This document shows, in pieces, positions 1 to 6,971 of a stretch of DNA of 9,050 nt. The DNA is taken from NCBI GenBank assembly GCA_023432995.1, contig JAEZES010000047.1, positions 1 to 9,050 on the forward strand, in the 5' to 3' direction. The notes under the pieces were generated by a model. It searched no databases. It had not been told where the DNA came from and saw only the letters and a program-made list of their open reading frames with translations. The position numbers and the translations under genes are program-made. Each line of letters starts with the position of its first letter. Positions within the stretch are counted from its first letter, which is position 1. Origin of the DNA: Pseudomonadota bacterium (GTDB taxonomy: Bacteria; Pseudomonadota; Alphaproteobacteria; Sphingomonadales; Sphingomonadaceae).

Positions 1-582
1 CTCGGTCACCGCGCGCGCCGCGGCGAAGTCGTCGACCGTGAAGCATAGGCCGTGGCCCGGCGCGGCGCCCGGCATCAGCCGCGCGAACGGGATCCCGCGC
101 CGTTCGAGGATGTCGAGCAGCCACGGCAGGTCGCACAGCGGCGGGGTCAGCACCACGCCGTCGGGCGCAAGGTCGTCGAGCAGCGCTGCCGCGGCGGCCT
201 GCGCGCGCCGCCTGTCGCCGTACGCCAGCAGCTCGAGCACGAGGTGGAAGCCGGCGGGGCGGCAGGCCCTGGCGCAGCCGGCGATGACTTCGCCGAGGTA
301 CTCGGGGAACTGCGCGCGCTCGCCCTCGTCGGGAACCGCCTTGCTGCCCGCCAGCAGCGCGATCGCGTAAGTCCGGCTGGTCCGCAGCGAGCGCGCGGCG
401 CGGTGCGGGCGATAGTCGAGCGTGGCCATTGCGGCTTCGACCGACTCGCGCATCTGCGCGTTGACCCGCTGGTCGCGGTTCATCACCCGGCTGACGGTCT
501 TGAACGAGACCCCCGCCGCGCGTGCAACGTCCTTGATCGTCGGCCGACGGCCGCCCGGATTGTCGGTCGCTGCATTTGACAT
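1..582 (-). CDS. LacI-family transcriptional regulator, N-terminal 194 residues (C-terminus beyond window)
   Basis: This is a ligand-responsive DNA-binding repressor of the LacI/GalR family. The frame is open from ATG at 582 to the window edge. The in-frame stop just upstream (positions 607-609) leaves no earlier ATG or GTG. Residues 15-35 form the classic helix-turn-helix (TIKDVARAAGVSFKTVSRVMN), with the recognition helix around S26-F27-K28-T29-V30-S31-R32. Residues 56-69 (DYRPHRAARSLRTS) match the hinge helix, and L66 sits where LacI-type repressors intercalate a leucine at a central CpG. From about residue 70 the sugar-binding periplasmic-protein-like core begins; about 150 residues are missing against the usual ~340. 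The Shine-Dalgarno is weak (AGGGA, about 13 bases upstream). The gene diverges from the GH3 gene, and the perfect palindrome between them suggests autoregulation and control of GH3. The ligand cannot be read from the sequence; a xylo- or gluco-saccharide is inferred from context. Confidence 0.93.
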   Translation of the reverse strand, partial: MSNAATDNPGGRRPTIKDVARAAGVSFKTVSRVMNRDQRVNAQMRESVEAAMATLDYRPHRAARSLRTSRTYAIALLAGSKAVPDEGERAQFPEYLGEVIAGCARACRPAGFHLVLELLAYGDRRRAQAAAAALLDDLAPDGVVLTPPLCDLPWLLDILERRGIPFARLMPGAAPGHGLCFTVDDFAAARAVTE

Positions 583-607
583 CAGACGCGCTTCGTCCCT
601 AACCCGT

Positions 608-623
608 CAGACAACGTTGTCTG
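608..623. promoter_or_regulatory. Putative LacI-family operator (perfect 16-bp palindrome)
   Basis: The sequence CAGACAACGTTGTCTG is its own reverse complement across all 16 bases and has a central CG, as is usual for operators of LacI-family repressors with a hinge leucine. It lies in the 92-bp gap between the divergent lacI-type gene (start 582) and the GH3 gene (start 675), so one bound dimer could cover both promoter regions. I could not make out convincing -35/-10 boxes for either gene. Its core (AACGTT) differs from that of the xyl-box at 2930-2943 (AGCGCT), so the two sites are probably read by different repressors. Binding is inferred, not shown. Confidence 0.7.
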
Positions 624-674
624 GAAACGCGGCAAAAGGCAAGCGGCCGGGCGGGGCGCGAAGGGAGAGGCGAC

Positions 675-2894
675 ATGGGCGCAACGGCGAAGCGGCGGAT
701 CGGGCGCAGCCCGGCCATCATGGCGGCATTGTGCGCGCTCGCGCCGTGCGGACTCGCGGCGCAGGAAGATCCGGCAGAGCGCGCCGCAGCCACAGAAGCT
801 CGGATGACCGACGACGAGAGGATCGCTCTGACGCTCGGCCACCTGACCTCGGCGATGCCCGGCCGGCCGGCGCCGCCGCCCGTGGCGCGGCCGGGCGCCG
901 GCTACATCGCCGGCGTCCCGCGGCTCGGCGTGCCGGCGCTCTACGAGACCGACGCCAGTCTCGGGGTGACCTGGATCGGCGGCGCGCGCGGCAGCGGCGG
1001 CACCCAGCTTCCCTCGGGCGTGGCCCAGGGCGCCACCTTCGACCCCGAGCTGATCGAGCGCGGCGGCCGCATGATCGGCGCCGAGGCGCGCGCCAAGGGC
1101 TTCAATGTCATGCTCGCCGGCGGGATCAACCTGATGCGCGATCCGCGCAACGGGCGCACGTTCGAGTACCTCGGCGAGGACCCGCTGCACTCCGGCCTGC
1201 TCGGGGGTGCCGCGGTGCGCGGGATCCAGGCGAACCGCGTGATTTCGACGCTCAAGCACTTCGCGATCAACCCGCAGGAAACCGGGCGCGCGTTCATGAA
1301 CACGGTGATCGCCGAGGACGCCTTGCGCGAAAGCGACCTGCTCGCGTTCGAGATCGCGATCGAGCAGGGCGATCCCGGCGCGATCATGTGCGCCTACAAT
1401 GCCACCAACGGCGCACAGAGCTGCGGCAACCGCTTCCTGCTGACCGAGGTCCTGCGGCGCGACTGGGACTATCGCGGCTTCGTGATGAGCGACTGGGGGG
1501 CGGTCGACGCGCTCGACTACGCGCTCGCCGGGCTCGACCAGCAGTCGGGCGCGGCGATCGACCCGCAGCCGTTCTTCGGCGAGCAACTCAAGCAGGCCGC
1601 GCAGGGCGATCCCGCCTATCGCGCGCGGCTCGGCGAGATGGCGCGCCGCATCCTGTGGGCGATCTACGACAACGAGCTCGACATGCATCCGGCGGCGATG
1701 GGTGAGTTCGATGCGGCAGCCCATTCCGAAGTCGCCCTGGAGGTGGCGCACGAGGGGATCGTGCTGCTGGCCAACGAGGGTGGCATCCTCCCGCTTGGCC
1801 CGGAGGTTACGCGCATCGCGGTGATCGGCGGCCATGCGGACGCCGGCACCCCGATCGGCGGCGGCTCCTCGCGCGTGGTCGGCGACGACGGCCCGGCGTT
1901 CACCGTGCCGTTCCTCAGCGACGGCACCGGCCCGTTCGCGTTCATGCTCGACCAGTACTTCAACCGCTCGGTTCCGCTGGCAGCGATCCGCGCCGCCGCT
2001 CCGCAAGCCACGGTAAGGTTCCGCAACGGCGACTACGCGAGCGAGGCCGCACTGGCGGCCAGCCAGGCCGATGTGGCGATCGTGTTCGCCAACCAGTACC
2101 AGACCGAAGGCTTCGACGTGCCTGACTTGTCGCTCCCCGACGGCCAGGACGCGCTGATCGCAGCGGTCGCCGCAGCCAACCCGAACACCATCGTCGTGCT
2201 GCAGACCGGCGGGCCCGTTGCGATGCCGTGGAAGGACGAGGTCAGGGCGATCGTCGAGGCATGGTACCCGGGCGCGCGCGGCGGCGAGGCGATCGCCGAC
2301 GTGCTGTTCGGCAAGGTCAATCCCTCGGGGCGGTTGCCGGTGACCTTCCCGCAGTCGGAAGCGCAACTGCCGCGACCGAAGCTCGACGGGCTCGGCACGA
2401 TCGAGCCGAACTTCGTCGGCGTCGGCGCGCCGGGACAGAAGCTCGACGTCGACTACGACATCGAAGGTTCGGACCTCGGCTATCGCTGGTACGCGCGCGA
2501 GGGGATCGAGCCCTTGTTCCCGTTCGGTCACGGGCTGAGCTACACTACCTTCGCGCACGAGGACTTGACGATCGCCCGCGAAGGCGAGCGCCTCGTCGCG
2601 CGTTTCACCGTGCGCAACACCGGCGAACGGGCCGGGGCCGACGTGCCGCAGGTCTATCTGGCCGAGGCGTCGGGTCGCCCGCTGCGGCGCCTGGCCGGGT
2701 TCGCCAAGGTCGAGCTCGCCCCTGGCGAGGCTCGCGACCTCGAGCTCCCGCTCGAGTGGCGGACCATTGCCGAGTGGCAAGCTGGCGGCTGGACGATCGG
2801 GGCCGGCCGCTATCGGTTCGTCCTGGCGAAGGATGCGCTCGCCGACGGCCCCTCGGCGACTCTGGACTTGCCGGCCCGCCGCCTGACGAAGTGA
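675..2894 (+). CDS. Secreted glycoside hydrolase family 3 beta-glycosidase (beta-glucosidase/beta-xylosidase type)
   Basis: This 739-residue retaining exo-beta-glycosidase is predicted to be exported. An N-terminal signal peptide (KRR near residue 6, hydrophobic stretch 14-29) probably ends near LAA-Q30. The (beta/alpha)8 domain spans about residues 45-345: D93 in LYETDASLG (subsite -1 contact in GH3), DPRNGRTFEYLGEDP, the K194-H195 pair in STLKHFAINPQE, and the nucleophile D273 in GFVMSDWGAV. The C-terminal GH3 alpha/beta sandwich follows (about 355-600; PGARGGEAIADVLFG, NPSGRLPVTFP), then FPFGHGLSYT at 615-624 and a fibronectin-III-like domain to the end. The start is supported by GGAGAGG at 664-670. 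The domain pattern matches proteins often annotated as beta-glucosidase. Neighbours suggest xylo-oligosaccharides, so substrate specificity is open. It is the only gene next to the 608-623 operator and may belong to a separate regulon from the xyl genes. Confidence 0.93.
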   Translation: MGATAKRRIGRSPAIMAALCALAPCGLAAQEDPAERAAATEARMTDDERIALTLGHLTSAMPGRPAPPPVARPGAGYIAGVPRLGVPALYETDASLGVTWIGGARGSGGTQLPSGVAQGATFDPELIERGGRMIGAEARAKGFNVMLAGGINLMRDPRNGRTFEYLGEDPLHSGLLGGAAVRGIQANRVISTLKHFAINPQETGRAFMNTVIAEDALRESDLLAFEIAIEQGDPGAIMCAYNATNGAQSCGNRFLLTEVLRRDWDYRGFVMSDWGAVDALDYALAGLDQQSGAAIDPQPFFGEQLKQAAQGDPAYRARLGEMARRILWAIYDNELDMHPAAMGEFDAAAHSEVALEVAHEGIVLLANEGGILPLGPEVTRIAVIGGHADAGTPIGGGSSRVVGDDGPAFTVPFLSDGTGPFAFMLDQYFNRSVPLAAIRAAAPQATVRFRNGDYASEAALAASQADVAIVFANQYQTEGFDVPDLSLPDGQDALIAAVAAANPNTIVVLQTGGPVAMPWKDEVRAIVEAWYPGARGGEAIADVLFGKVNPSGRLPVTFPQSEAQLPRPKLDGLGTIEPNFVGVGAPGQKLDVDYDIEGSDLGYRWYAREGIEPLFPFGHGLSYTTFAHEDLTIAREGERLVARFTVRNTGERAGADVPQVYLAEASGRPLRRLAGFAKVELAPGEARDLELPLEWRTIAEWQAGGWTIGAGRYRFVLAKDALADGPSATLDLPARRLTK

Positions 2895-2915
2895 CCGCGG
2901 AGCGCCAGATTGGCC

Positions 2916-2944
2916 TTGCAGGGCCTCTATGGTAGCGCTAACTC
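2916..2944 (+). promoter_or_regulatory. Candidate sigma-70 promoter for the GH43-xylB-xylA cluster
   Basis: TTGCAGG (2916-2922), a 14-base spacer, then GCTAACTC (2937-2944) resembles the Caulobacter housekeeping promoter pattern (TTGaCgS, N10-14, GCTANAWC): the first element keeps TTG and the second differs at one specified base. It would place transcription start near 2950, about 45 bases before the GH43 start codon. The xyl-box overlaps the -10 element, which suits repression by blocking RNA polymerase. Proposed by eye; not a strong E. coli-type promoter. Confidence 0.4.
2930..2943 (+). promoter_or_regulatory. xyl-box operator (Caulobacter/Xanthomonas XylR type)
   Basis: TGGTAGCGCTAACT matches 13 of 14 bases of the xyl-box TGGTAGCGCTAACA known from memory for XylR-controlled xylose/xylan genes in Xanthomonas and the similar motif in Caulobacter. 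Its core TAGCGCTA is perfectly palindromic with a central CG. It lies 51 bases upstream of the GH43 start and overlaps the proposed -10 element. It would make the GH43-xylB-xylA cluster xylose-inducible through relief of a LacI-type repressor. The regulator could be the one encoded at 1-582 or a XylR elsewhere; the differing core of the 608-623 palindrome favours the latter. Confidence 0.75.
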
Positions 2945-2979
2945 TCGGGACCATAAGACGCGGCAACGCGCCGCCGCAT

Positions 2980-2987
2980 GGAGGGAG
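2980..2987 (+). promoter_or_regulatory. Ribosome binding site that fixes the GH43 start
   Basis: GGAGGGAG lies 7 bases before the ATG at 2995. An in-frame ATG at 2929 would add 22 residues, but it has no such site, it overlaps the xyl-box, and it would bury the lipoprotein signal peptide. The 2995 start is therefore preferred. Confidence 0.85.
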
Positions 2988-2994
2988 AGTAGCA

Positions 2995-4065
2995 ATGAAG
3001 CATCGCGCCATCCTGGTCCTGGCGTTAGCCGGCGTGGCCGCCTGTTCGCCCGCCGCCGACGAAGCGAGTGCCGAGGGCGACGCGAACTTCCTCTCGCAGC
3101 CGCTGGTCTCCGAGATCTATACCGCCGACCCGTCGGCGCACGTGTGGGACGGCAAGCTCTACATCTATCCGTCGCACGACATCGACGCCGGCATTCCCGA
3201 CGACGACCTCGGCAGCCAGTACGCGATGCGCGACTACCGCGTGCTGTCGATGGATTCGATCGACGGGCCGGTCACGGTCGGGCCGGTCGCGCTCGACATC
3301 GACGACGTGCCGTGGGCGGGCAAGCAGATGTGGGCCCCCGACGCCGCGCGCAAGGACGGCACCTACTACCTGTACTTCCCGGCCAAGGACAAACAGGGCG
3401 TGTTCCGCATCGGCGTCGCGACCAGCAACTCGCCGATGGGCCCGTTCACCGCCGAGCCGGAGCCGATCCCGGGCAGCTTCTCGATGGATCCGCACGTGTT
3501 CGAGGACACCGACGGGCAGTTCTACATGTACTTCGGCGGCATCTGGGGCGGCCAGCTGCAGCACTGGGCGAGCGGGCGACACGATCCGTCGATCGGCGCC
3601 AGCGACCTCCAGCAGGACGACCAGCCGGCGCTCAGCGCCAAGATCGCCCGCATGGCGCCGGACATGAAGACTTTCGCCGAAACGCCGCGCGACGTGCAGA
3701 TCCTCGACGAGGCGGGCAAGCCGATCCTCGGCGGCGATCATGACCGGCGCTTCTTCGAGGCGGCCTGGGTCTACAAGCGCGGCGATACCTACTACTTCAC
3801 CTATTCGACCGGCGACACGCACTTCATCGCCTACGCCACCGGCGACAACCCCTACGGGCCGTTCACCCACCGCGGGAACGTGCTGCAGCCGGTCCAGGGC
3901 TGGACCAACCACCACTCGATCGTCGACTGGAACGGCAAGACCTGGCTGTTCTACCACGACACCCAGCTCAGCGGGAAAAACCACCTGCGCAACGTCAAGG
4001 TGACCGAGCTCACGTTCAACGACGACGGCACGATCCAGACCGTCGACGCGTTCCTCGGCGACTGA
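2995..4065 (+). CDS. GH43 family beta-xylosidase/alpha-L-arabinofuranosidase, lipoprotein
   Basis: A 356-residue inverting glycosidase of the five-bladed propeller GH43 family. The N-terminus is a lipoprotein signal: MKHR, a hydrophobic stretch, and lipobox V-A-A-C with C17 as the lipidated residue. Serine at +2 suggests outer-membrane retention. The catalytic triad is visible: base D45 (YTADPSAHVWDGKLY), pKa modulator D165 (SMDPHVFEDTDG) and acid E255 (FFEAAWVYKRGDTYYF). Length and motifs fit compact single-domain GH43 enzymes close to subfamily 1 (xylosidase/arabinofuranosidase); the subfamily is my judgement. It sits directly behind the xyl-box and 30 bases before xylB, so it is probably the first gene of a xylose-inducible operon. 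It would trim oligosaccharides at the cell surface or in the periplasm before XylA and XylB act on the released xylose. Confidence 0.92.
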   Translation: MKHRAILVLALAGVAACSPAADEASAEGDANFLSQPLVSEIYTADPSAHVWDGKLYIYPSHDIDAGIPDDDLGSQYAMRDYRVLSMDSIDGPVTVGPVALDIDDVPWAGKQMWAPDAARKDGTYYLYFPAKDKQGVFRIGVATSNSPMGPFTAEPEPIPGSFSMDPHVFEDTDGQFYMYFGGIWGGQLQHWASGRHDPSIGASDLQQDDQPALSAKIARMAPDMKTFAETPRDVQILDEAGKPILGGDHDRRFFEAAWVYKRGDTYYFTYSTGDTHFIAYATGDNPYGPFTHRGNVLQPVQGWTNHHSIVDWNGKTWLFYHDTQLSGKNHLRNVKVTELTFNDDGTIQTVDAFLGD

Positions 4066-4090
4066 TCCCGCGCGGGCCGCGGGAGGGCCC
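4066..4090 (+). promoter_or_regulatory. Overlapping hairpins around the xylB ribosome binding site
   Basis: Within the 30-base gap before xylB, TCCCGC (4066-4071) can pair with GCGGGA (4079-4084), covering part of the GGGAGGG Shine-Dalgarno (4081-4087). Alternatively GGGCC (4074-4078) can pair with GGCCC (4086-4090), leaving the Shine-Dalgarno mostly in the loop. The two stems exclude each other because 4079-4084 lies in the loop of the second. This could tune xylB translation relative to the upstream GH43 gene. In such GC-rich DNA short stems also arise by chance, so function is speculative. Confidence 0.25.
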
Positions 4091-4095
4091 TCGAA

Positions 4096-5556
4096 GTGTT
4101 TCTAGGCATCGATATCGGCACTTCGGGGGTCAAGGCGGTCGTGCTCGACGAGCACGGCGCCGTCGCCGCGCAGGGCCTCGCCGCGCTGACCGTGCAGCGG
4201 CCCCAGCCGCTGTGGTCGGAGCAGGATCCCGGGGCCTGGTGGGACGCCACCACCGCGGCGGTGCAGGCGATTCCGGCCGACGTCCGCCGCGCGGTGCGCG
4301 GGGTCGGCGTCGCCGGCCAGATGCACGGGGCGACGCTGCTCGGCGCCGACGACCGCCCGCTGCGCCCGGCGATCCTGTGGAACGACGGCCGCGCCTTCGC
4401 CGAGTGCGAGGAGATGGAGGCGGCCGAGCCGGACTTGCGGCGGATCGGCGCCAACATCGCCATGCCGGGGTTCACCGCGCCCAAGCTGCTGTGGGTCGCG
4501 CACCATGAGCCCGAGGTGTTCGCGGCGACCAAGACGGTCCTGCTGCCGAAGGACTACGTCCGCTTCCTGATGACCGGCGAGAAGGCATCCGACATGTCGG
4601 ACGCGGCGGGCACGCTGTGGCTCGACGTCGGCGCGCGCGACTGGAGCGACCGGCTGCTCGCGGCTACCGGCCTCACGCGCGAGCACATGCCGCGCGCGGT
4701 CGAAGGCACTGAGCTCACCGGCGCGCTGCGGCCGGAGGTGGCCGAGTTGTGGGGCATGGGCGAAGTCCCGGTGGTCGGCGGCGGCGGCGACAACGCCGCG
4801 GGCGCGGCCGGCGTCGGCGTGGTCCGCGACGGCGACGCGCTGCTCTCGCTCGGCACGTCGGGCGTGATCTTCGTCGCCACCGGCGAGCTGCGGGCCAATC
4901 CCGAGCGCACCGTCCACGCCTTCTGCCACTGCCTGCCGGGCCTGTGGCACCAGATGGCGGTCCACCTCTCGGCCGCCTCGTGCATCGACTTCGCCGCCAG
5001 GCTCACCGGCGCCCCTGGCGCCGCCGCGCTGTTCGCCCGCGCCGAGGCTGCCGGTCCGGCCGGCGGCCCGGAGATCTTCCTCCCCTACCTCTCGGGCGAA
5101 CGGACCCCGCACAACGACCCGCAGGTTCGCGGCGCGTTCCTCAACCTCGACTACGAGACCACGCCCGAGCGCCTCGCCCAGGCCGTGCTCGAGGGCGTCG
5201 CCTTCGCCCTCGGCGACGGCCTCGACGCGCTGCGCTCGGCCGGCACCGCAGTGTCGCAGCTCGCGGTCATCGGCGGCGGCGCGCGCTCGCGCTACTGGGG
5301 CGAAACGATCGCTGCCACCCTCGGCGTCGAACTGGTATACTTGCGCGGCGGCGAAGTCGGCCCCGCGCTCGGCGCCGCGCGGCTGGCGCAGATCGCGGTC
5401 GACGGCGGCAGCCCGGCCGAAGTCTGCGAGGCCCCGCCGGTGTCGCACCGCATCGAGCCCGACGCCGATCTCGCCGGCCGGCTGGCTCCGAAGATCGAGC
5501 AATTCCGCGCGGCCTATCCGCGCATCACCCCGAAGTCCCACGCCAGGAGCGTCTGA
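4096..5556 (+). CDS. xylB: Xylulokinase (FGGY family)
   Basis: Cytoplasmic enzyme of 486 residues phosphorylating D-xylulose with ATP to xylulose-5-phosphate, feeding the pentose phosphate pathway. It begins at GTG with GGGAGGG eight bases upstream. FGGY-kinase landmarks run in order: phosphate-binding GIDIGTSGVKAVVLD (residues 4-18), QMHG, LWNDGR, DYVRFLMTG, the DMSDAAGTLWLDV segment typical of xylulokinases, GGGDNAAGAAG with the catalytic base D232, SLGTSG, YLSGERTPHNDP, and the C-terminal GGGARSRYW adenosine-binding motif. Length is normal. The stop overlaps the xylA start by one base (TGATG), indicating translational coupling. The gene order xylB-xylA is the reverse of E. coli xylAB. Substrate assignment rests on motifs plus the xylA neighbour and is secure. 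Confidence 0.96.
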   Translation: MFLGIDIGTSGVKAVVLDEHGAVAAQGLAALTVQRPQPLWSEQDPGAWWDATTAAVQAIPADVRRAVRGVGVAGQMHGATLLGADDRPLRPAILWNDGRAFAECEEMEAAEPDLRRIGANIAMPGFTAPKLLWVAHHEPEVFAATKTVLLPKDYVRFLMTGEKASDMSDAAGTLWLDVGARDWSDRLLAATGLTREHMPRAVEGTELTGALRPEVAELWGMGEVPVVGGGGDNAAGAAGVGVVRDGDALLSLGTSGVIFVATGELRANPERTVHAFCHCLPGLWHQMAVHLSAASCIDFAARLTGAPGAAALFARAEAAGPAGGPEIFLPYLSGERTPHNDPQVRGAFLNLDYETTPERLAQAVLEGVAFALGDGLDALRSAGTAVSQLAVIGGGARSRYWGETIAATLGVELVYLRGGEVGPALGAARLAQIAVDGGSPAEVCEAPPVSHRIEPDADLAGRLAPKIEQFRAAYPRITPKSHARSV

Positions 5557-6866
5557 TGTCCAGTTCCTATTTCGCCGATATCGCCCCGATTCGCTACGAA
5601 GGTCTCGAATCCGACAACGAGCTCGCGTACCGTTGGTACGACAAGGACCGCGTCGTCGCGGGCAAGCGCATGGAGGATCACCTGCGCTTCGCGGTCTGCT
5701 TCTGGCACACATTCTGCTGGCCCGGCAGTGACATATTCGGCGCCGGCACGTTCGGTCGGCCGTGGCAGGCGGGCCCGAACGACAGCGCCGCGGCGGCCGC
5801 CAAGCGCGCCGCGGCGTTCGACTTCATCACCCGTCTCGACGTGCCGTTCTACTGCTTCCACGACGTCGACGTGATGGCCGAGGCGCACTCGGTCGCCGAG
5901 CACCGCCGGCTCCTCGCCGAGGCGGTCGACGACCTCGAACGGCTGCAGTCCGAGAGCGGCCGCAAGCTCCTCTGGGGCACCGCCAACCTGTTCAGCCACC
6001 CGCGTTACGCCGGCGGCGCGGCGACCAGTCCAGACCCGCAAGTGTTTGCTTTTGCAGCAATGCAGGTGCGCGACGTGCTCGAGGCGACCCACCGCCTCGG
6101 CGGCGCCAATTACGTGCTGTGGGGCGGCCGCGAAGGCTACGACACGCTGCACAACACCGACCTCAAGCGCGAGCTCGACAACTTCGGCCGCTTCCTCAAC
6201 CTGGTGGTCGAGCACAAGCACAAGATCGGCTTCACCGGCACGATCCTGATCGAGCCCAAGCCGCACGAGCCGACCAAGCACCAGTACGATTTCGACACCG
6301 CCACGGTGTACGGCTTCCTCAAGCGCTATGGTCTTGAAAACGAAGTCAAAGTGAACATCGAAGCGAACCACGCGACGCTCGCCGGGCACACCTTCGAGCA
6401 CGAGCTGGCGACCGCCGCCGCGCTCGGCATCTTCGGTTCGATCGACGCCAACCGCGGCGACCACCAGAACGGCTGGGACACCGATCAATTCCCCAACTCG
6501 GTCGAGGAGCTGACCGTGGCGATGGTCGAAGTGCTGCGCGCCGGCGGCTTCACCACCGGCGGGTTCAACTTCGACTCCAAGGTCCGCCGGCAGTCGATGG
6601 ACCCGGTCGATCTGTTCTACGGCCACATCGGCGGCATCGACGTGATCGCCCGCGCGCTGCTCAGCGCGGTGGCGCTGATCGAGGACGGGCGTCTCGACGC
6701 GATCAAGGCCGAGCGCTACGCCGGGTGGAACGGCGAGTTCGCGAAGAAACTGGCCGGGCTCGACCTCGCCGGGATCGCCGACCTCGCCGAAGCCGAGGCG
6801 ATCGACCCCAGGCCGCGCTCGGGCCGGCAGGAGCGGATCGAGAACCTGATCAACCGGTTCATCTGA
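5556..6866 (+). CDS. xylA: Xylose isomerase, class II
   Basis: Metal-dependent cytoplasmic isomerase of 436 residues that interconverts D-xylose and D-xylulose. It has the long N-terminal extension and length of class II enzymes. The active-site residues are all present and fall at the numbers known for class II enzymes such as Piromyces: H102 and D105 (FHDVD), E233 and K235 (IEPKPHEPTKHQYDFD), E269 and H272 (NIEANHATLAGH), D297, D308 and D310 (SIDANRGDHQNGWDTD), and D340 (NFDSK). The start is fixed by AGGAG at 5545-5549, six bases upstream, and by the one-base overlap with the xylB stop. Together the pair completes the isomerase pathway for xylose released by the exported glycosidases. Two short patches of A/T-ending codons (about 6042-6059 and 6327-6350) stand out against otherwise GC-ending codons but do not interrupt the frame. 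Confidence 0.98.
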   Translation: MSSSYFADIAPIRYEGLESDNELAYRWYDKDRVVAGKRMEDHLRFAVCFWHTFCWPGSDIFGAGTFGRPWQAGPNDSAAAAAKRAAAFDFITRLDVPFYCFHDVDVMAEAHSVAEHRRLLAEAVDDLERLQSESGRKLLWGTANLFSHPRYAGGAATSPDPQVFAFAAMQVRDVLEATHRLGGANYVLWGGREGYDTLHNTDLKRELDNFGRFLNLVVEHKHKIGFTGTILIEPKPHEPTKHQYDFDTATVYGFLKRYGLENEVKVNIEANHATLAGHTFEHELATAAALGIFGSIDANRGDHQNGWDTDQFPNSVEELTVAMVEVLRAGGFTTGGFNFDSKVRRQSMDPVDLFYGHIGGIDVIARALLSAVALIEDGRLDAIKAERYAGWNGEFAKKLAGLDLAGIADLAEAEAIDPRPRSGRQERIENLINRFI

Positions 6867-6881
6867 GCGGGGCGTACAGCC

Positions 6882-6939
6882 CCCTCCGCCTCTCCCCGCT
6901 TTCGCGGGGATCGGCACCTCCCGCGTAAACGGGGGAGGA
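6882..6939 (+). repeat. GC-rich palindromic intergenic repeat, copy A
   Basis: This copy combines two stem-forming modules: a hairpin at 6893-6910 (TCCCCGC, loop TTTC, GCGGGGA; seven perfect pairs) and a CACCTCCCGCGTAAAC-GGGGGAGGA module ending at 6939. The same two-module design appears inverted at 6957-7003. From memory, elements with a CCTCCCC-GTAAAC-GGGGGAGG core are common between genes in Sphingomonadales genomes. It lies 15 bases past the xylA stop, so it would form the 3' end of the xyl transcript. Confidence 0.6.
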
Positions 6940-6971
6940 CCAAGAGCTCCACCCAATCCTCCCCCGTTTAC
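6925..6971. terminator. Long inverted repeat between convergent genes, probable bidirectional terminator
   Basis: GTAAACGGGGGAGGA (6925-6939) is exactly complementary to TCCTCCCCCGTTTAC (6957-6971): 15 perfect pairs around a 17-base loop. The pairing extends outward by one more pair (C6924-G6972) and, after a mismatch, by four more (6919-6922 with 6974-6977). It sits in the 151-bp spacer between xylA and the convergent GH43 gene, so it could end or protect both transcripts. There is no T-run after the stem on either strand, so it is not a classical Rho-independent terminator; 3'-end stabilisation is equally possible. Confidence 0.5.

Noticed and set aside
2912..2925. GGCC-TTGCAG-GGCC as a terminator after the GH3 gene.
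   Set aside because: Only four base pairs and no T-run; it overlaps the better-supported promoter region.
2929..2994. An upstream ATG giving 22 extra residues to the GH43 lipoprotein.
   Set aside because: It has no ribosome binding site, overlaps the xyl-box and proposed promoter, and would place charged residues ahead of a clean lipoprotein signal peptide.
582..3011. An 809-codon open frame on the minus strand opposite the GH3 gene.
   Set aside because: Its product is Arg/Ala/Gly/Val-rich with no recognisable domain. It lies wholly antisense to a gene with clear GH3 motifs and ends inside the lacI-type start region. Long antisense frames are expected in GC-rich DNA.
4749..5555. In-frame extension of the xylA reading frame far upstream, allowing a 705-residue product.
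   Set aside because: The extension is an Arg-rich out-of-frame reading of xylB. The ATG at 5556 has AGGAG six bases upstream, and with it the catalytic residues fall at the usual class II positions.
4102..5712. A 536-codon minus-strand open frame opposite xylB.
   Set aside because: It is a low-complexity Arg/Ala/Asp-rich shadow of the xylulokinase gene, with no ribosome binding site or domain seen.
5514..6956. A 480-codon minus-strand open frame opposite xylA.
   Set aside because: It is antisense to a xylose isomerase with every catalytic residue in place; the composition is that of a shadow frame and its start lies in the intergenic repeat.
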